DNA of 64,000 bases from Kappaphycus alvarezii (lineage: Eukaryota; Rhodophyta; Florideophyceae; Gigartinales; Solieriaceae): NCBI GenBank assembly GCA_002205965.3, contig NADL03000450.1:310001-374000 (forward strand), in the 5' to 3' direction. Position numbers and translations under genes: made by a program. Within the stretch, counting starts at the first letter, position 1. Each line of letters starts with the position of its first letter. This document shows positions 1 to 9,818 of the stretch, one piece after another. The notes under the pieces are model-generated. The model did not search any database and was not told the DNA's origin. It was given only the letters and a program-made list of their open reading frames with translations.

Positions 1-354
1 AACTCGGTTGTTGTCCATGAGGAAGAGGGAATTGTGGCCGGGGTGTAGATGAATGGTGTACCTATAGCTATGACGCAGACATCGGCGGGAGTGGAAGCTG
101 CTACAGGATGGAAGGATGAGAGGATGCTGCGGGAATATTCTAATGTTCGAGGTCTGGGTGAATAGCCGTTTTAACAGGAGCCCGTCGACATCGGCAAAAT
201 GTGGCGGTGTAGGAGCTGTCAAGGTGCGGTCAAGGCGTTTTTGTTCCTCGGCGGAAGTATATGGCAGGAACAAACGGTCCTGCACAGAAAGCGAATAGAG
301 AGCCGACAATGATTGGCAGTCGATATGTACAATATCAAATAAACTTTTGGACAT
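1..354 (-). CDS. Partial unknown protein, N-terminal 118 residues
   Basis: An uninterrupted minus-strand frame runs from an ATG at 354 to the first base of the window, so only the N-terminal 118 codons are visible and the rest lies off the left edge. The protein begins MSKSLFDIVHIDCQ and has a charged middle part (TSAEEQKRLDRTL) and a stretch HFADVDGLLLKRLF. I recognise no domain. There is no signal peptide or clear membrane span in the visible part. The next gene upstream (849-2036) is on the same strand, about 495 bases away, so the two could be parts of one frame-broken gene, but I see no sequence evidence for joining them. Composition looks coding, and no other frame here is as protein-like near the start. 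Function is unknown. Confidence 0.5.
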   Translation of the reverse strand, partial: MSKSLFDIVHIDCQSLSALYSLSVQDRLFLPYTSAEEQKRLDRTLTAPTPPHFADVDGLLLKRLFTQTSNIRIFPQHPLILPSCSSFHSRRCLRHSYRYTIHLHPGHNSLFLMDNNRV

Positions 355-848
355 CGGTTTATATATCCATTTCTATATTGCACGGGCATAGAAATGAAAA
401 AAGAGATTCAGTGTTGATTTGGAGACGCAAAATAGAAATTTTTCCTGATATTGATGCGAATAATTGGAGCATTTGTGAAATCTCTGTAATTTTGTTGAAT
501 TAGAACAGTGGTAGTCTTGCTATTACTGCATTAATATCGAGGGTTTTGTATCAAAATTTGTGAACAGCATAGCAATACACTGTGTGCACAAACTTGAGCC
601 ACGAATTGTTGCACAAATACAGTACGGGTGCTGGCATGGGAGGAAAGTTGACATTTTTATAACTGTTGGGACTGTTTTAATCAACATATTTTATTTTATT
701 ACTGTTTAGAAGGATTTGAAAATTTGAGATGTCTATATAAACCTGTGTCTGAAGCTGCAGCCTGACCAGGGGCATCAACAACCAATTCAACCTTCGATTA
801 CCTGATGTGCGCCCAACAACACACACCTGGTAAATAGACAAAGGTCTG
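355..848. other. Intergenic, AT-rich, nothing recognised
   Basis: About 495 bases between two minus-strand genes. Short AT-rich runs and one TATATAA-like string near 733-743 on the plus strand are present. I found no coding frame, repeat or RNA gene I could support. Confidence 0.4.
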
Positions 849-2036
849 TCAGCGCTGCGAGTTCTTCCAATCTAACAGAAGGTCAAAATCTCTATAAGAT
901 TTGCCTTTCTGTACGATTTCAAGCGTGGTATAATATTCTGTTTTACTCTGATCCTTCGGGATAACGCCCAGTCCCGGAGGTGAACAAAGAGGTAGCTTCG
1001 TCGAATAGGTTATCATAGAGGCGGCTGGGGCCATGTGGATGCGGTCAACAAGGATGGAGCAATTTTCACGGCGGCGGCCAAGAGCACGGGGGCAGTTGTG
1101 TCGGAAAACCAGTTTCGGGATTGCTAAAAGCTCCAGAAGGGCTCGAGTCCTGTGCTCTGCAGAGGGAGCGGATATAAAGCGTCACAAGACTGCGAAGTAT
1201 AAATCGTAAGCCGCAGCTTGGATTGGACGAACAAAAGAGGCGAGAACAGAGAAGGGCCGGAGAGGCGGGAACGGAAGGTGAGGGGTCACTGATATGGTCC
1301 TGAAATTGGATTCACGACTGAGAAACTCATGCGTCAGGATCCATGTCTACATCGGGGGCGGAAATATGTTCAAAGAGACCATAGAAGTTGATTTAGGATG
1401 GTTTAGTAGGGAGCGGGGGGATGGAAGATTGGGCATTGGGAGCACCAAATGTAATACAGCCATCCGTTTGAGGCGGAACAGGGGCATTCTGCTCCGGGAA
1501 ATCAGGGAGAACGGACAGTTTGGCAAGTATTTTGGTATCGATGTCACAAAGGAGGTGGCAAAGGATCGAGCAGGATGGTATTTGCATTTTTCGTTTTGCA
1601 GGACAGAGATTTCGGAACGCAAAACTTTCCATACGGCAACGCGATCATCAGCCGAGATGTCAGTCTCTATATCTAGTGTACCGAAGAAGCTAAGTTTTGG
1701 TGCGTCGAGGTTGTCGGAATGCTGCACGGGGGCGCGGTAGGAGTCGTAGTAAGCATTGACGGTTCTTAAGTCGCGTTCCGCCTGTAGCATGCGCAACCAA
1801 GTTAGCCTTCGCGCTCCTTGGACGTGTGCTGTAATTAAAGGCACTGCTCTTGAATTCGAACAAGAAGTGGCGTTGATGACTTGGAGCAGACAGACGAAGG
1901 CCAACGGGCCCCAAATGAGTAAGTCGTGTAGATCATAAAATTTTAAAGTCAACACTATCCCAGAAATATGATGGGTATCGCAGAGGGGAATTGCCATTGA
2001 GTTCTTCACGAAGTTACCGTGCCGTCCCTGATCCAT
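849..2036 (-). CDS. Unknown protein with N-terminal membrane anchor, frame-broken
   Basis: The start at 2036 gives an N-terminus with one hydrophobic span (DLLIWGPLAFVCLLQVI, about residues 40-56) that would act as a type II signal anchor, followed by soluble sequence including FFGTLDIETDISADDR. Near 1630 the protein-like reading moves to the next frame (CDIDTKILAKLSVLPDFPEQ), then again near 1390 and 1340, each time as if one base were missing. The last part returns to the first frame and reads LELLAIPKLVFRHNC and SILVDRIHMAPAASM before the stop at 849. A TGA near 1182 lies in that frame. The single anchor plus soluble lumenal body would suit a Golgi enzyme such as a glycosyltransferase, but I see no family signature. 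Function is unknown. Confidence 0.45.
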
Positions 2037-2111
2037 CGCTTAGCTACGAACTTTCACACTAATTACTTTCGCGAATTGTGGAAGTGACTAGTTGCGAGTT
2101 AAGGATTTAGG

Positions 2112-3040
2112 ATGGCGAGTGTTGCTACGGGAGCCGAGCGTCCAACCGTGCGACAGACCATCCTGAAGAATATCGAACCCCAAGACTTCAAGGATTGTCT
2201 ATGAAACATTTCGTCACGTTTCTCAGAAAGTGAAATCTATGACAGCAAATCGAGGAGAAGAACCACGATCTCGGCATGACTGTAGCGCTGATATCATACA
2301 AGGCGTGAATCGATGACTCGTATTCGAAAATGTTCCTCCCCGCGAAATAATTCGAAGCTGAGAAGATCGAGGATATCTCAGAAGCGTACTTGAAAAGTTT
2401 GTTCCCAAAAAAGCCTCAATTTAGCTCGAAGACTTTGATTTTTCCCGCATCGATCGGTTAGTAAAGAAAGTCACCATGAAAATGTCTCTTGCCGAGGCTG
2501 ATGACCGTGTATGGACCTTACACTGCTGCTACATCCAAGTACTCGAGAACTCCGTATTTACCAATTTGCCCATGAAATGTCCCATATATGTATCAGCCAC
2601 ATAATGGACAGAGTCAAGCCGGAGTGCTTGAAGTACAGAATGTGTAACATCATCCGATGGAAAAAGGTAGAGAAGTTTGACCAAAAGGACTTTGGAGCGT
2701 TCATGCGCGCGAATTGGCTAAACAAGCTAAAAAGTTGAAGGAGGAATATAGCTCGTCTGGGGCACAATTCCGACGACGAGAGCTTTTCTCTGAGAATGGG
2801 GAAAATTCGAACGTAGGAAGCGTAAGAAGCAGCGGAAAACAAAGAAAGGGCAAAGGAAAAGGGAGAGGAGTCGAGCTCAAAAGAAAATTCCAAAAGGGTG
2901 CCCAAAGGGACGTCTCTGACGACAAACAGACCAAAATAGCCGTGACCGTCGAAAAAAGTCGAAAAAGGAACATGCCGCCGTGTGTGAACCCTCGTTGCAA
3001 TGGAAATCATTATATCAACGAATGTCCTATCAAAAGCGAT
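2112..3040 (+). pseudogene. gag: gag remnant with zinc knuckle
   Basis: The frame opens MASVATGAERPTVRQ and breaks soon after. Gag-like sequence resumes at 2511 and 2714. From 2714 the protein is strongly basic (KGKGKGRG, KRKFQKGAQ) and ends in a zinc-knuckle-like motif, CVNPRCNGNHYINECP, near 2990-3037. Its spacing is CX4CX3HX4C instead of the usual CX2CX4HX4C of retroviral-type nucleocapsids. This segment would package the RNA and form the particle. Frame changes make it non-functional as written. Confidence 0.7.
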
Positions 3041-4467
3041 GATGAGGCAAAAAGGCTGACGGATACTTACAGGGCTAATAAAGAGGACAAGGGAGCGGAT
3101 AAAGGCCACATTCGGCTTCTCGGTGGTCATGCTATCGACTCCATTCTGGTTTGTTTCGCGGCACCGTTTGCGAAAGGTGCTTTGGAAAGCGTAGTACTCG
3201 CAGACCAAGGCGCCGACACCCAACTCAATCCGCCGGCTATCTTCAAAGCTCTTAGAACTGCAATCCTGTGGGTAGCACGTATTTACGTCTGACGCTGTGT
3301 AATTTGTTGATTAATTGAGGTGTGGCTGAAGAGTTGATTGATTGATTGATGAAACAGGATGGCTATTATAGCAGAACTAGCTATCTTAAATACTACTTTG
3401 CAAACAACTCTTCCACAAAAGCTTAGTCAAGCTTTGACTACGGAATATGTAATCGGGTATTGCAGAAAAATAAGTGTAACCAGGATTGCCCAGTATGCGG
3501 TACTGTGGATAGGTCCAAGTCATGTATTTTGCTTTCGGCGCGACAGTAGAGGGCCGGTAGGATGGACAAACACTGTTGGTTATCAGCAGTCGTGCATCTA
3601 TGTTAGGTAGAGCCGGCCCAGTGTATCTCCTATACTTCGAGCAATCGGGGGCGGATTGATCAACGACTGTTTTTATCGTGTCTCTAATTGGGTACGACAG
3701 GCCCAGTGGTGCATGAACTGGATAGGTCCGGCTTTGTACTGCTTCAAAACAACAGTTGCGAGCCAGCAGATAGATACCGACTTTGTGAGAATTGTCGCGC
3801 CTTCTAAATGTAACAGAGAAGGCCCAGTATAGGATAACATACAAAGTAAAAGGTAGGGTATCCGACTTCGAAAAATCAGCTGGAAGACGGTAAGAAATAT
3901 AAAGACTACTAGTTGGGGCGATTCTTTTCTCCACAAAACCACACTCCCAAGACAAAGTTCTTGAAGCCGCTGCACACGTTGCCGGATATACAAGACGGTT
4001 AGAAGGTTGTTTGTCAGAAGACCGTAACGTCAGATGTCCATCTACGCATCAGGAATGGTACTATACTGCTATTTCGCAATGTTTAGTGGCGTTTGCCAGA
4101 GGCTGAAGTTGACTTTGTCATCGTAGGAAGTGGAATGCTTCAAGCTATAGGCTGCGACAATCGTCCCCTCCTGTCTGCTATGTGTGATAAGAACGCGGGT
4201 TTGATCACCATCCCAGATGCTCTCAAGAAAGATGCCGAGATGCGAGGCAAGGGGTGTCACTGGCATACTGCCGCGAAGCTAGAAAAAACGGGTGGAGCTT
4301 TTCATAGTCAAGCAGGTGATGATCCGGATGGCATCGATGAGGGAAAATTTAAATTGAATCTGGCGAGGATTCAGAGGAAGCGTTACAAGAAGCGTTTGAG
4401 AAATCTACCGTCAACTTCAAAGACGCGGGAATGTCGCCGTAAGGTCTCAAAGACCTACGTGAACTGA
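3041..4467 (+). pseudogene. Retroviral-type aspartic protease and linker, degraded
   Basis: Directly after the zinc knuckle, residues VVLADQGADTQL (about 3190-3225) fit the position of the aspartic protease active site, which is normally D-S/T-G-A. Here a Q replaces the S/T, so catalysis would be lost. A 1-kb stretch of broken frames follows, in which fragments such as VHLRIRNGTILLFRNV and DFVIVGSGMLQAIGCD (4050-4160) match the far half of gypsy proteases, where an I-G dipeptide precedes the last strands. The frame 4093-4467 then runs as the linker into the reverse transcriptase. Confidence 0.6.
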
Positions 4468-4521
4468 TCGAAAAGCACAGGTCGGTGTTCGCCAAAGGCT
4501 GGGAAATCCGACCCAGCCAAG

Positions 4522-5159
4522 GTGCCGCCCATGAAGGTAGATTTAATGCCTCAAAAGCGGCCAGTCAAGGTAAAATGGCGTCGGTACCCTTCAAAGCAGC
4601 GTGAATTCCTTAATCAGTATGTTGATAAGCTTGTCGAGATGGGTTTTTTCGTTCCCAATCCGGATGCTGAGTGGCAAGAAGCCCCTCTACTTCTGCCAAG
4701 AAAGTATCCAACAAATTTCGGGTTGCGATTGACCTAAGACCTGTAAACGCGGCTACAATTAAGAAAAAATGGCCGATGGCCCACCTTGATAACGAATTAA
4801 TGGACTTCAATGGAAGTACATATTCTGCTTCCTTAGACTTTGTTCATGGATATTGGCAGCTACTGTTGGACCTGGATTATTGCGGAGTGTGTCGAATTTT
4901 GTGTCCAAACGATACATACTCCTCAAACCGGACGCTGCAGGGACTCACAAGCACCGCAATTAATTTTCAGTCATCGATTGAGCCATTGTTTGCAAAGCTG
5001 CGCAAACATATGAAGGCCTGGATCGACGATTTTAACTTGCACGCACGGTCAGAGGCACAAATTTTGCAGTACCTGGAAACGTTCCTTACTATTTTTAGGG
5101 AACACGGTCTATTTATTTCAATTTTAAAGAGCAGGTTCTATAAGAAAGAGGTAAAATAG
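4522..5159 (+). pseudogene. Ty3/gypsy reverse transcriptase, frame-broken
   Basis: Two overlapping frames, 4522-4737 and 4671-5159, give a continuous gypsy reverse transcriptase: the approach segment LVEMGFFVPNPDAEW, the finger motif FRVAIDLRPVNAAT, the palm motif SASLDFVHGYWQLLLD and the catalytic region AWIDDFNLHA. The usual Y-x-D-D is W-I-D-D here, with both aspartates kept. The frame change near 4700 and the stop at 5157 interrupt it. Sequence continues in another frame into the thumb/RNase H connection. Confidence 0.85.
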
Positions 5160-5954
5160 TGCGGACGAATAATTTCGGCGGACGGCTACAAGTTGGATCT
5201 CGCTAACATGCAAGGCTTGCGCGACATGGTGCAGCCGGAAACTGCCGAAGACCTGTGCCAGTTTGTGGATTGCTGTCGGTGGATGGCAAAATTCATCCCC
5301 GACTTCGTTCAACGCTCTGCACCACTCCTGGAGATACTGGAAATGGCATACAAACGGGTCGGGCGACTCATAAAGCGAGCCATACGCGGACTGTCACCTC
5401 GGGAGTTTTCCTAGGGAGCTAATCATGAATCATCATTCAAGGATATACAGGAAACTCTCCAGAACTCGATCAAGCTTTCGTATTCAAAAGAAGGAAAAGT
5501 CATATGCGTTCAAATTGACGCACCCGAGAAGTTCTGGTCGACCATTGTAAGTCAAACAGACCCAGAGCAGTTAATATTGCCGGTTGAAAGCCAAATTAAT
5601 GAGCATCTCGAGTTCCTCGGATCTGCTTTCAATAAGACTGAGTTGAACTGGAGAAAGTACGAGAAAGAAGGGTTTGAGATTTTCCAATCTTTCGACAAAC
5701 TGGACTATCTGTTCATGGATGATCACCCTGTTTATGTGTTCATGGAACATCGGAATCTTCTCCATATGTTCGCTCCATTATCTCTCGAGCCCACACTAGG
5801 CAGCCATGTTGTCGCAAAAGTTCATCGACGGGCCATTTACCTTTCGAGATTTGACTTCGTGATTCAACACATCGATTGGATCAAAAACATGTTTTCTGAC
5901 ATGCATGCTGACGCGATGGGACCGCGGATACAGGGCATAAGGACTTCGATCTAA
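5160..5954 (+). pseudogene. RT thumb and RNase H domain, degraded
   Basis: After the palm, sequence typical of the gypsy connection follows: GLRDMVQPETAEDLCQFV and CRWMAKFIPDF at 5210-5300. RNase H segments follow: VICVQIDAPEKFWS (the strand carrying the first acidic residue), WRKYEKEGFEIFQSFDKLDY, VYVFMEHRNLLHMF (normally D-H-R/K-N-L) and AIYLSRFDFVIQHIDW (usually the W-x-x-x-L-x-x-F strand). Catalytic residues are partly substituted and there are several frame changes, so the enzyme is dead as written. Confidence 0.75.
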
Positions 5955-5959
5955 GCGCG

Positions 5960-6960
5960 TTTGTAGTCTATCGCTGTTATAACCCGAGATCCTCCCTGCC
6001 CTCGACAGTATCGAGTGGCGAGACATTAATGCAATCCAAAGTGTTCAAGGCAAGCTCAAATCCAAGCTTACACGTCTGAACAAAGACCCAGACGGCCTTT
6101 TGCGTGAAAAGGGGCGGATCTGGATACTGCTTCAGGCGCATGATCTTAAGTTCAAGATAATAAAGGAATCTGATGCCGGCTGTATGAGACACCGTGGTAA
6201 GGATTCTACTCTGAGCGTTATATTAGAAAGCTTCATTCGGAAAGGAACAGACGATGATGTCGCCGCATTAATTCGCGCCTGTCTCCACTGCCTGCTGCTA
6301 ACAGGTCAGAAAATTCCTCGTCCACTGGGCACAGCTCTGCACAGTGAGCGGCCAAATGAGGAGGTGCATCTCGACTACCTGTTTATGGGACGAGTTCGAG
6401 CGCGAGATTTGCTTGCTGATACTACGTGATGACCTATCTGATTATGTGTGGCTCTGGCCTGGCGCGCAGGCCACTGAGGAAGCTACCAACCGGAGGCAAT
6501 TTCTGCTTCGGTAAACTCATAGGGGACACCAGAATGGGTGGTCTCCGACAAGGGCTCAAACTTTAAAAATCAGTTGATGGTGTCTCTGGCCACGGAGTTG
6601 AAGGTTAGTCATTACTTCACGACAGCATACAATCTGTGGGCCAACGGACGATCTAGCGTGTCTATCGCGAGGCATTGAGAGCTACCAAGGCAGTGACGCA
6701 CGAAATGCTCCTAGCGCCAAGAGATTGGCCTGCTGTGAGGGAATGTGTTACCAGTGTCCTTAATCAGTCTCCTCTTAAACGCGTCCGCCTCAGAAATGCC
6801 AACGTGAGAGGTGTCTACCGGATGCCTGTGGAAGTATTCACCGGTCACATTCCGACTGGACCCTGCTGCGCGCTTTGCCGCTCGAGCATTACAGCTAAAT
6901 ACCAGAGCTTGACGTCGTTCAGATGAAACAGCTTATCAATATCGAATGAATAAAGGATGC
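5960..6960 (+). pseudogene. Integrase (zinc-binding and DDE core), degraded
   Basis: The frame 6100-6429 holds a histidine/cysteine zinc-binding region (GCMRHRG and ACLHCLL, matching the HHCC arrangement). The catalytic core follows in shifted frames: EVHLDYLFMG near 6365 carries the first acidic residue, WVVSDKGSNFKNQL near 6535 the second, and a following helix reads HYFTTAYNLWANGR. The normal N-G-x-x-E order around the third acidic residue is altered (ANGRSSVSI). Sequence from 6675 to 6926 resembles the remainder of the core and the linker. Confidence 0.75.
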
Positions 6961-7146
6961 AATGGAAAGCATGCACCGGAGTGTTGTATCTGGCAACAAA
7001 GCGTCGATGAAACGGGTGATCGAGACTCATAATACGAAGACAGGGATCAAGCATGCCAACTTTCAGGTCTGTGACTTCGCTTTTGTGCGCCGACCAACAC
7101 ACAAATTCCACAAGCTGAGCTTCTTATTGCGCAAAAAAGTCAAGTT

Positions 7147-7428
7147 GTGACTTTGAAATCACAGTGGGTGTTTGTTGTTGAATATTTGATTCACGGCAAG
7201 CTGGAGACAGTACACGTGGCACGACTCGCTCTCTATCGCGCTGTAATGGATGTTCAGGAAGTCTATTCTGCCATAATGCGTTACGAATGGCATTCTGAGA
7301 CTTTTTTCCAAGACGAAAAGGAAATTAGAAGTATTCGTGACAATAGAGAGCGCCTAGAGATTCAAATAGAGTGGGAGGGACTTACAGACAATGTTGATCC
7401 GACATGGGAGCCTACCGATCAAGTTTAA
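7147..7428 (+). pseudogene. Integrase C-terminal chromodomain
   Basis: The last frame of the element ends LEIQIEWEGLTDNVDPTWEP (7351-7410), which fits the chromodomain core: aromatic residues, then a hydrophobic strand, W-E-G and a T-W-E-P corner. It is preceded by a GPF/GPY-like small domain (LIHGKLETVHVARLALYR). In chromoviruses this module steers insertion toward marked chromatin. Position and motif place the element in the chromovirus lineage. Confidence 0.75.
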
Positions 7429-7733
7429 GCAGCACTTGCCATGTCCACAATTTGTTTCACCCTCGAAGTATGCTTCACTCGCTCAGGGATTTCGCGCGCT
7501 AAGTGCCAGGCTGTTGATAGCCATAATAGAGACGGATTATTGCTGCCTTTTACTGAAGAAGCTTGGGCCTGGGTGAACGATACTGGGACTGATAGTGGGA
7601 CGGTCGAGTCCAAAAGCGAGATCCACCTTAACAAGAGGGGTGCTAATAATTCGGAGGAGGCGGCGTCTTGGAGAAGAATGGCACAAGATGCTGATAGGTA
7701 CTAATCAACTCATGGCTAGAACCAGATGTGAGG
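7429..7733. other. Region downstream of the gypsy element
   Basis: About 300 bases between the chromodomain stop and the next minus-strand gene. A plus-strand frame of 87 codons (7441-7704) spans it but shows no family features. It may include part of a 3' long terminal repeat, which I cannot confirm without a second copy. Confidence 0.3.
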
Positions 7734-8860
7734 TTATAGGCACGGGTAGTCTGCGGATTCTCGAATGCTTGCAGTCATATGCATTCCAGGCTGCGGTAGT
7801 GGTCGCTTGAGTAAACGCAGAGGAAGTATGACCAGAGGAGATGCGCTTATACACGGTTCCACACCAGGGGACATGCTTGAAGATTGAACGAAGAAGATCG
7901 AGAAGAATCGCGTCGGAAACATATACATTGGGTGATTCTTGTGATGTGCAGTGATGTGATAAATGCACTTCCTTGAGGCTTCATCTTCGGTGCTGTGCTT
8001 CGCTCGGAACTCGGCATATGTAACTTGATTCCAATGTTTGACTCGACGCTTACGAATTTTCATATCGTAGAGGACTTCATCCTTCAGTTCATGAACTAGT
8101 TTATCGTCACTCTTGGCGGCGTATTTCAGCTTGGTTGCAGCCTTGCGTTCTTTGTCAGTCGTCAGCTAGAAGAGGACGGCGGCTTATTGAACAGCGGGAT
8201 GGATGGAGTTTCCATCTGCTCAAGGATCGGCTAGAGCTTCTCATGAAATGCTTCTGTTTCCACACCTTTGATGCGGTCACTCGACGGAAATATCGACATC
8301 ATCGCGGCGACGCTCTTTTGCGGATCATCTGTGGTGGGTTTCAATGACGGCTCATTAGTATATTCTTGAACCACGGCCTTGTCGTCATCGTGGTCTTCCT
8401 CGTCGTCACTATCCAGGTCATGTCCAAGATTTTGGATATTGCAATCGAAATGATATCGACCAGCATGGTTGTTGGTGCGTTTGCGGGAGCGCTTGGTGTT
8501 GGGGTACACCATTATCACGCGGTGCAGAGTCCTCCGCTAGAAAGTCGGATACGTAGGGATTTAGTCATCTTCGATAGAAGTACCAACATGATACGCTCAT
8601 TAGTCCTTGCTGCGACCTATAGTATTCTCGACCAGGACGTAGACCATGTCCAGCGGCATCGGTCCAGCTGACTTCAGTGTTATCGGAACAAGATATTTCG
8701 CGACGGAATGAGTGCGCTTATATCGCCATTCCTGATCCTTGGGCAACGGCACTTCCATCTTCAGTAAATACCAGATGCGGTTGACAGTTCCGACAAGCTC
8801 TGTCGGCATGATAGTGTTCAGCTCGAGCGGGGCGGTGGCTGACTCGGAAGGGGAGTTCAT
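7734..8860 (-). CDS. Unknown charged protein, frame-broken
   Basis: The start at 8860 gives MNSPSESATAPLELNTIMP, then TELVGTVNRIWYLLKMEVPL and a basic patch. The reading moves frame near 8600 and again near 8520, where the segment KRSRKRTNNHAGRYHF is followed by an acidic run (DLDSDDEEDHDDDK). A lysine-rich helix then follows (KLKYAAKSDDKLVHELKDEV, about 8150-8090) and runs into KIRKRRVKHWNQVTYAEF. A final segment in another frame reads YVSDAILLDLLRSIFKHV. No domain is recognised. The mix of acidic and basic low-complexity segments would suit a nuclear or nucleic-acid-binding protein, or a transposon gag-type protein. This is inference only. Confidence 0.4.
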
Positions 8861-9150
8861 CTTGACTTAAGAAGAACGGAAGACTTCAAACAAGCTTGAA
8901 AACAAATGGGTAGAAATAACAAATAGGATGGGAAACAGTAACGGGAAGACCGGGAGGGGCAAAGTATTGTAAGCTCTCGGGTGATTCTTGAGGCGAACAG
9001 TGGGAGGTCCGACTTCTCGAGAATACCGAAGACTAGAGGCAAGAACTGCGCTCAGGTCGATACTACTATGTTAGACTCGGATGAAGTTAAGTTGATGATG
9101 ATACCTCGTGGGAGGAGTGGACCATGTGGCCAGTACACTCAGCTTAAATA
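8861..9150. other. Intergenic, no gene recognised
   Basis: Upstream of the gene starting at 8860 and before the piggyBac relic. A TTAA tetranucleotide at 9144-9147 lies just outside the relic's left repeat, the kind of target site piggyBac elements use. Otherwise I see nothing. Confidence 0.3.
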
Positions 9151-9183
9151 CTATCCCCTAGTGTCTATCCATCATAGCACTTT

Positions 9184-9629
9184 CCTCATATGAGGCACGC
9201 TTTGTCCTCATATGAGGACAATTTCCGTTACATTTTGGAAGGGTAACTGTTTTGGAAGCCCAAAATTTTTACCGGAAAAGTTTTTATGTTAGGTTACAGT
9301 ACACTAATATTTACTGTACATGCGCCCTCGTTTCTGATACCCCCCAAGATAATGCGAACTATTTTTCTTTCCAAAATGAAGTTGTTTTCACAACTTCTTG
9401 CGAAGAGCGGAAGCTGGTGAGGGAAAGTTACTCTAGCCTTAACCGAGGTCAACAATCTTGAAAAGTTTGTTTTGATCGGCCATCTACACTCATGAACTAA
9501 TGCGGAGGGACAAGAAATGCGCTGAGGTAAAAAAAATGTATTGAAAAAGAAGTGCTAGAAGTAGTCCTCATATGAGGACAACGGTCCAATATACACTAGA
9601 CTTTAGGTCGTTTTGGACTATATAGTCCA
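9184..9629. repeat. Perfect palindromes in the 3' part of the piggyBac relic
   Basis: CCTCATATGAGG occurs at 9184-9195, the 18-base perfect palindrome TGTCCTCATATGAGGACA at 9203-9220, and its 16-base core again at 9564-9579. An unrelated 16-base palindrome, TGGACTATATAGTCCA, is at 9614-9629. All are seen directly. Their place between the transposase stop and the terminal repeat suggests subterminal protein-binding sites, but that is inference. Confidence 0.8.
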
Positions 9630-9818
9630 TAAAACAGGCGACATTTTGCAATTTTTCAAACTAAAAATCTTCAAAAAATCCAGAATAACCATTGAAACCC
9701 CTAAAATGCATTTATTGTCATTAGGAGGCGTTTTGAAGCCCAATAAGCATTAAATATATATTTGCAACTCAATTTTACGTCTACATTCAGAACAAGAGAC
9801 AATTATACATATTTTCGA

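Larger units (their letters stand above)
2112..7428 (+). mobile_element. Ty3/gypsy LTR retrotransposon (chromovirus), decayed internal region
   Basis: The order gag, zinc knuckle, protease, reverse transcriptase, RNase H, integrase, chromodomain is that of a Ty3/gypsy chromovirus. The internal region starts at an ATG in a good context (AGGATGGCG at 2110) and ends with a chromodomain at 7428. The reading frame changes many times and contains stops, so no complete polyprotein is encoded. I could not identify a matching pair of long terminal repeats by eye, so the element's outer ends are not placed. It is inserted between minus-strand genes of unknown function. Individual domains are listed separately. 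Confidence 0.85.

Noticed and set aside
2558..3223. 221-codon minus-strand open frame
   Set aside because: It is the complement of the lysine-rich gag region with its zinc knuckle; phenylalanine/serine-rich composition is a shadow of lysine codons.
3386..3955. 189-codon minus-strand open frame
   Set aside because: It lies inside the gypsy element between protease and reverse transcriptase and has no family features; the plus strand carries pol fragments on both sides.
7441..7704. 87-codon plus-strand frame after the gypsy chromodomain
   Set aside because: No family features, and position suits LTR or flank; not supported as a gene.
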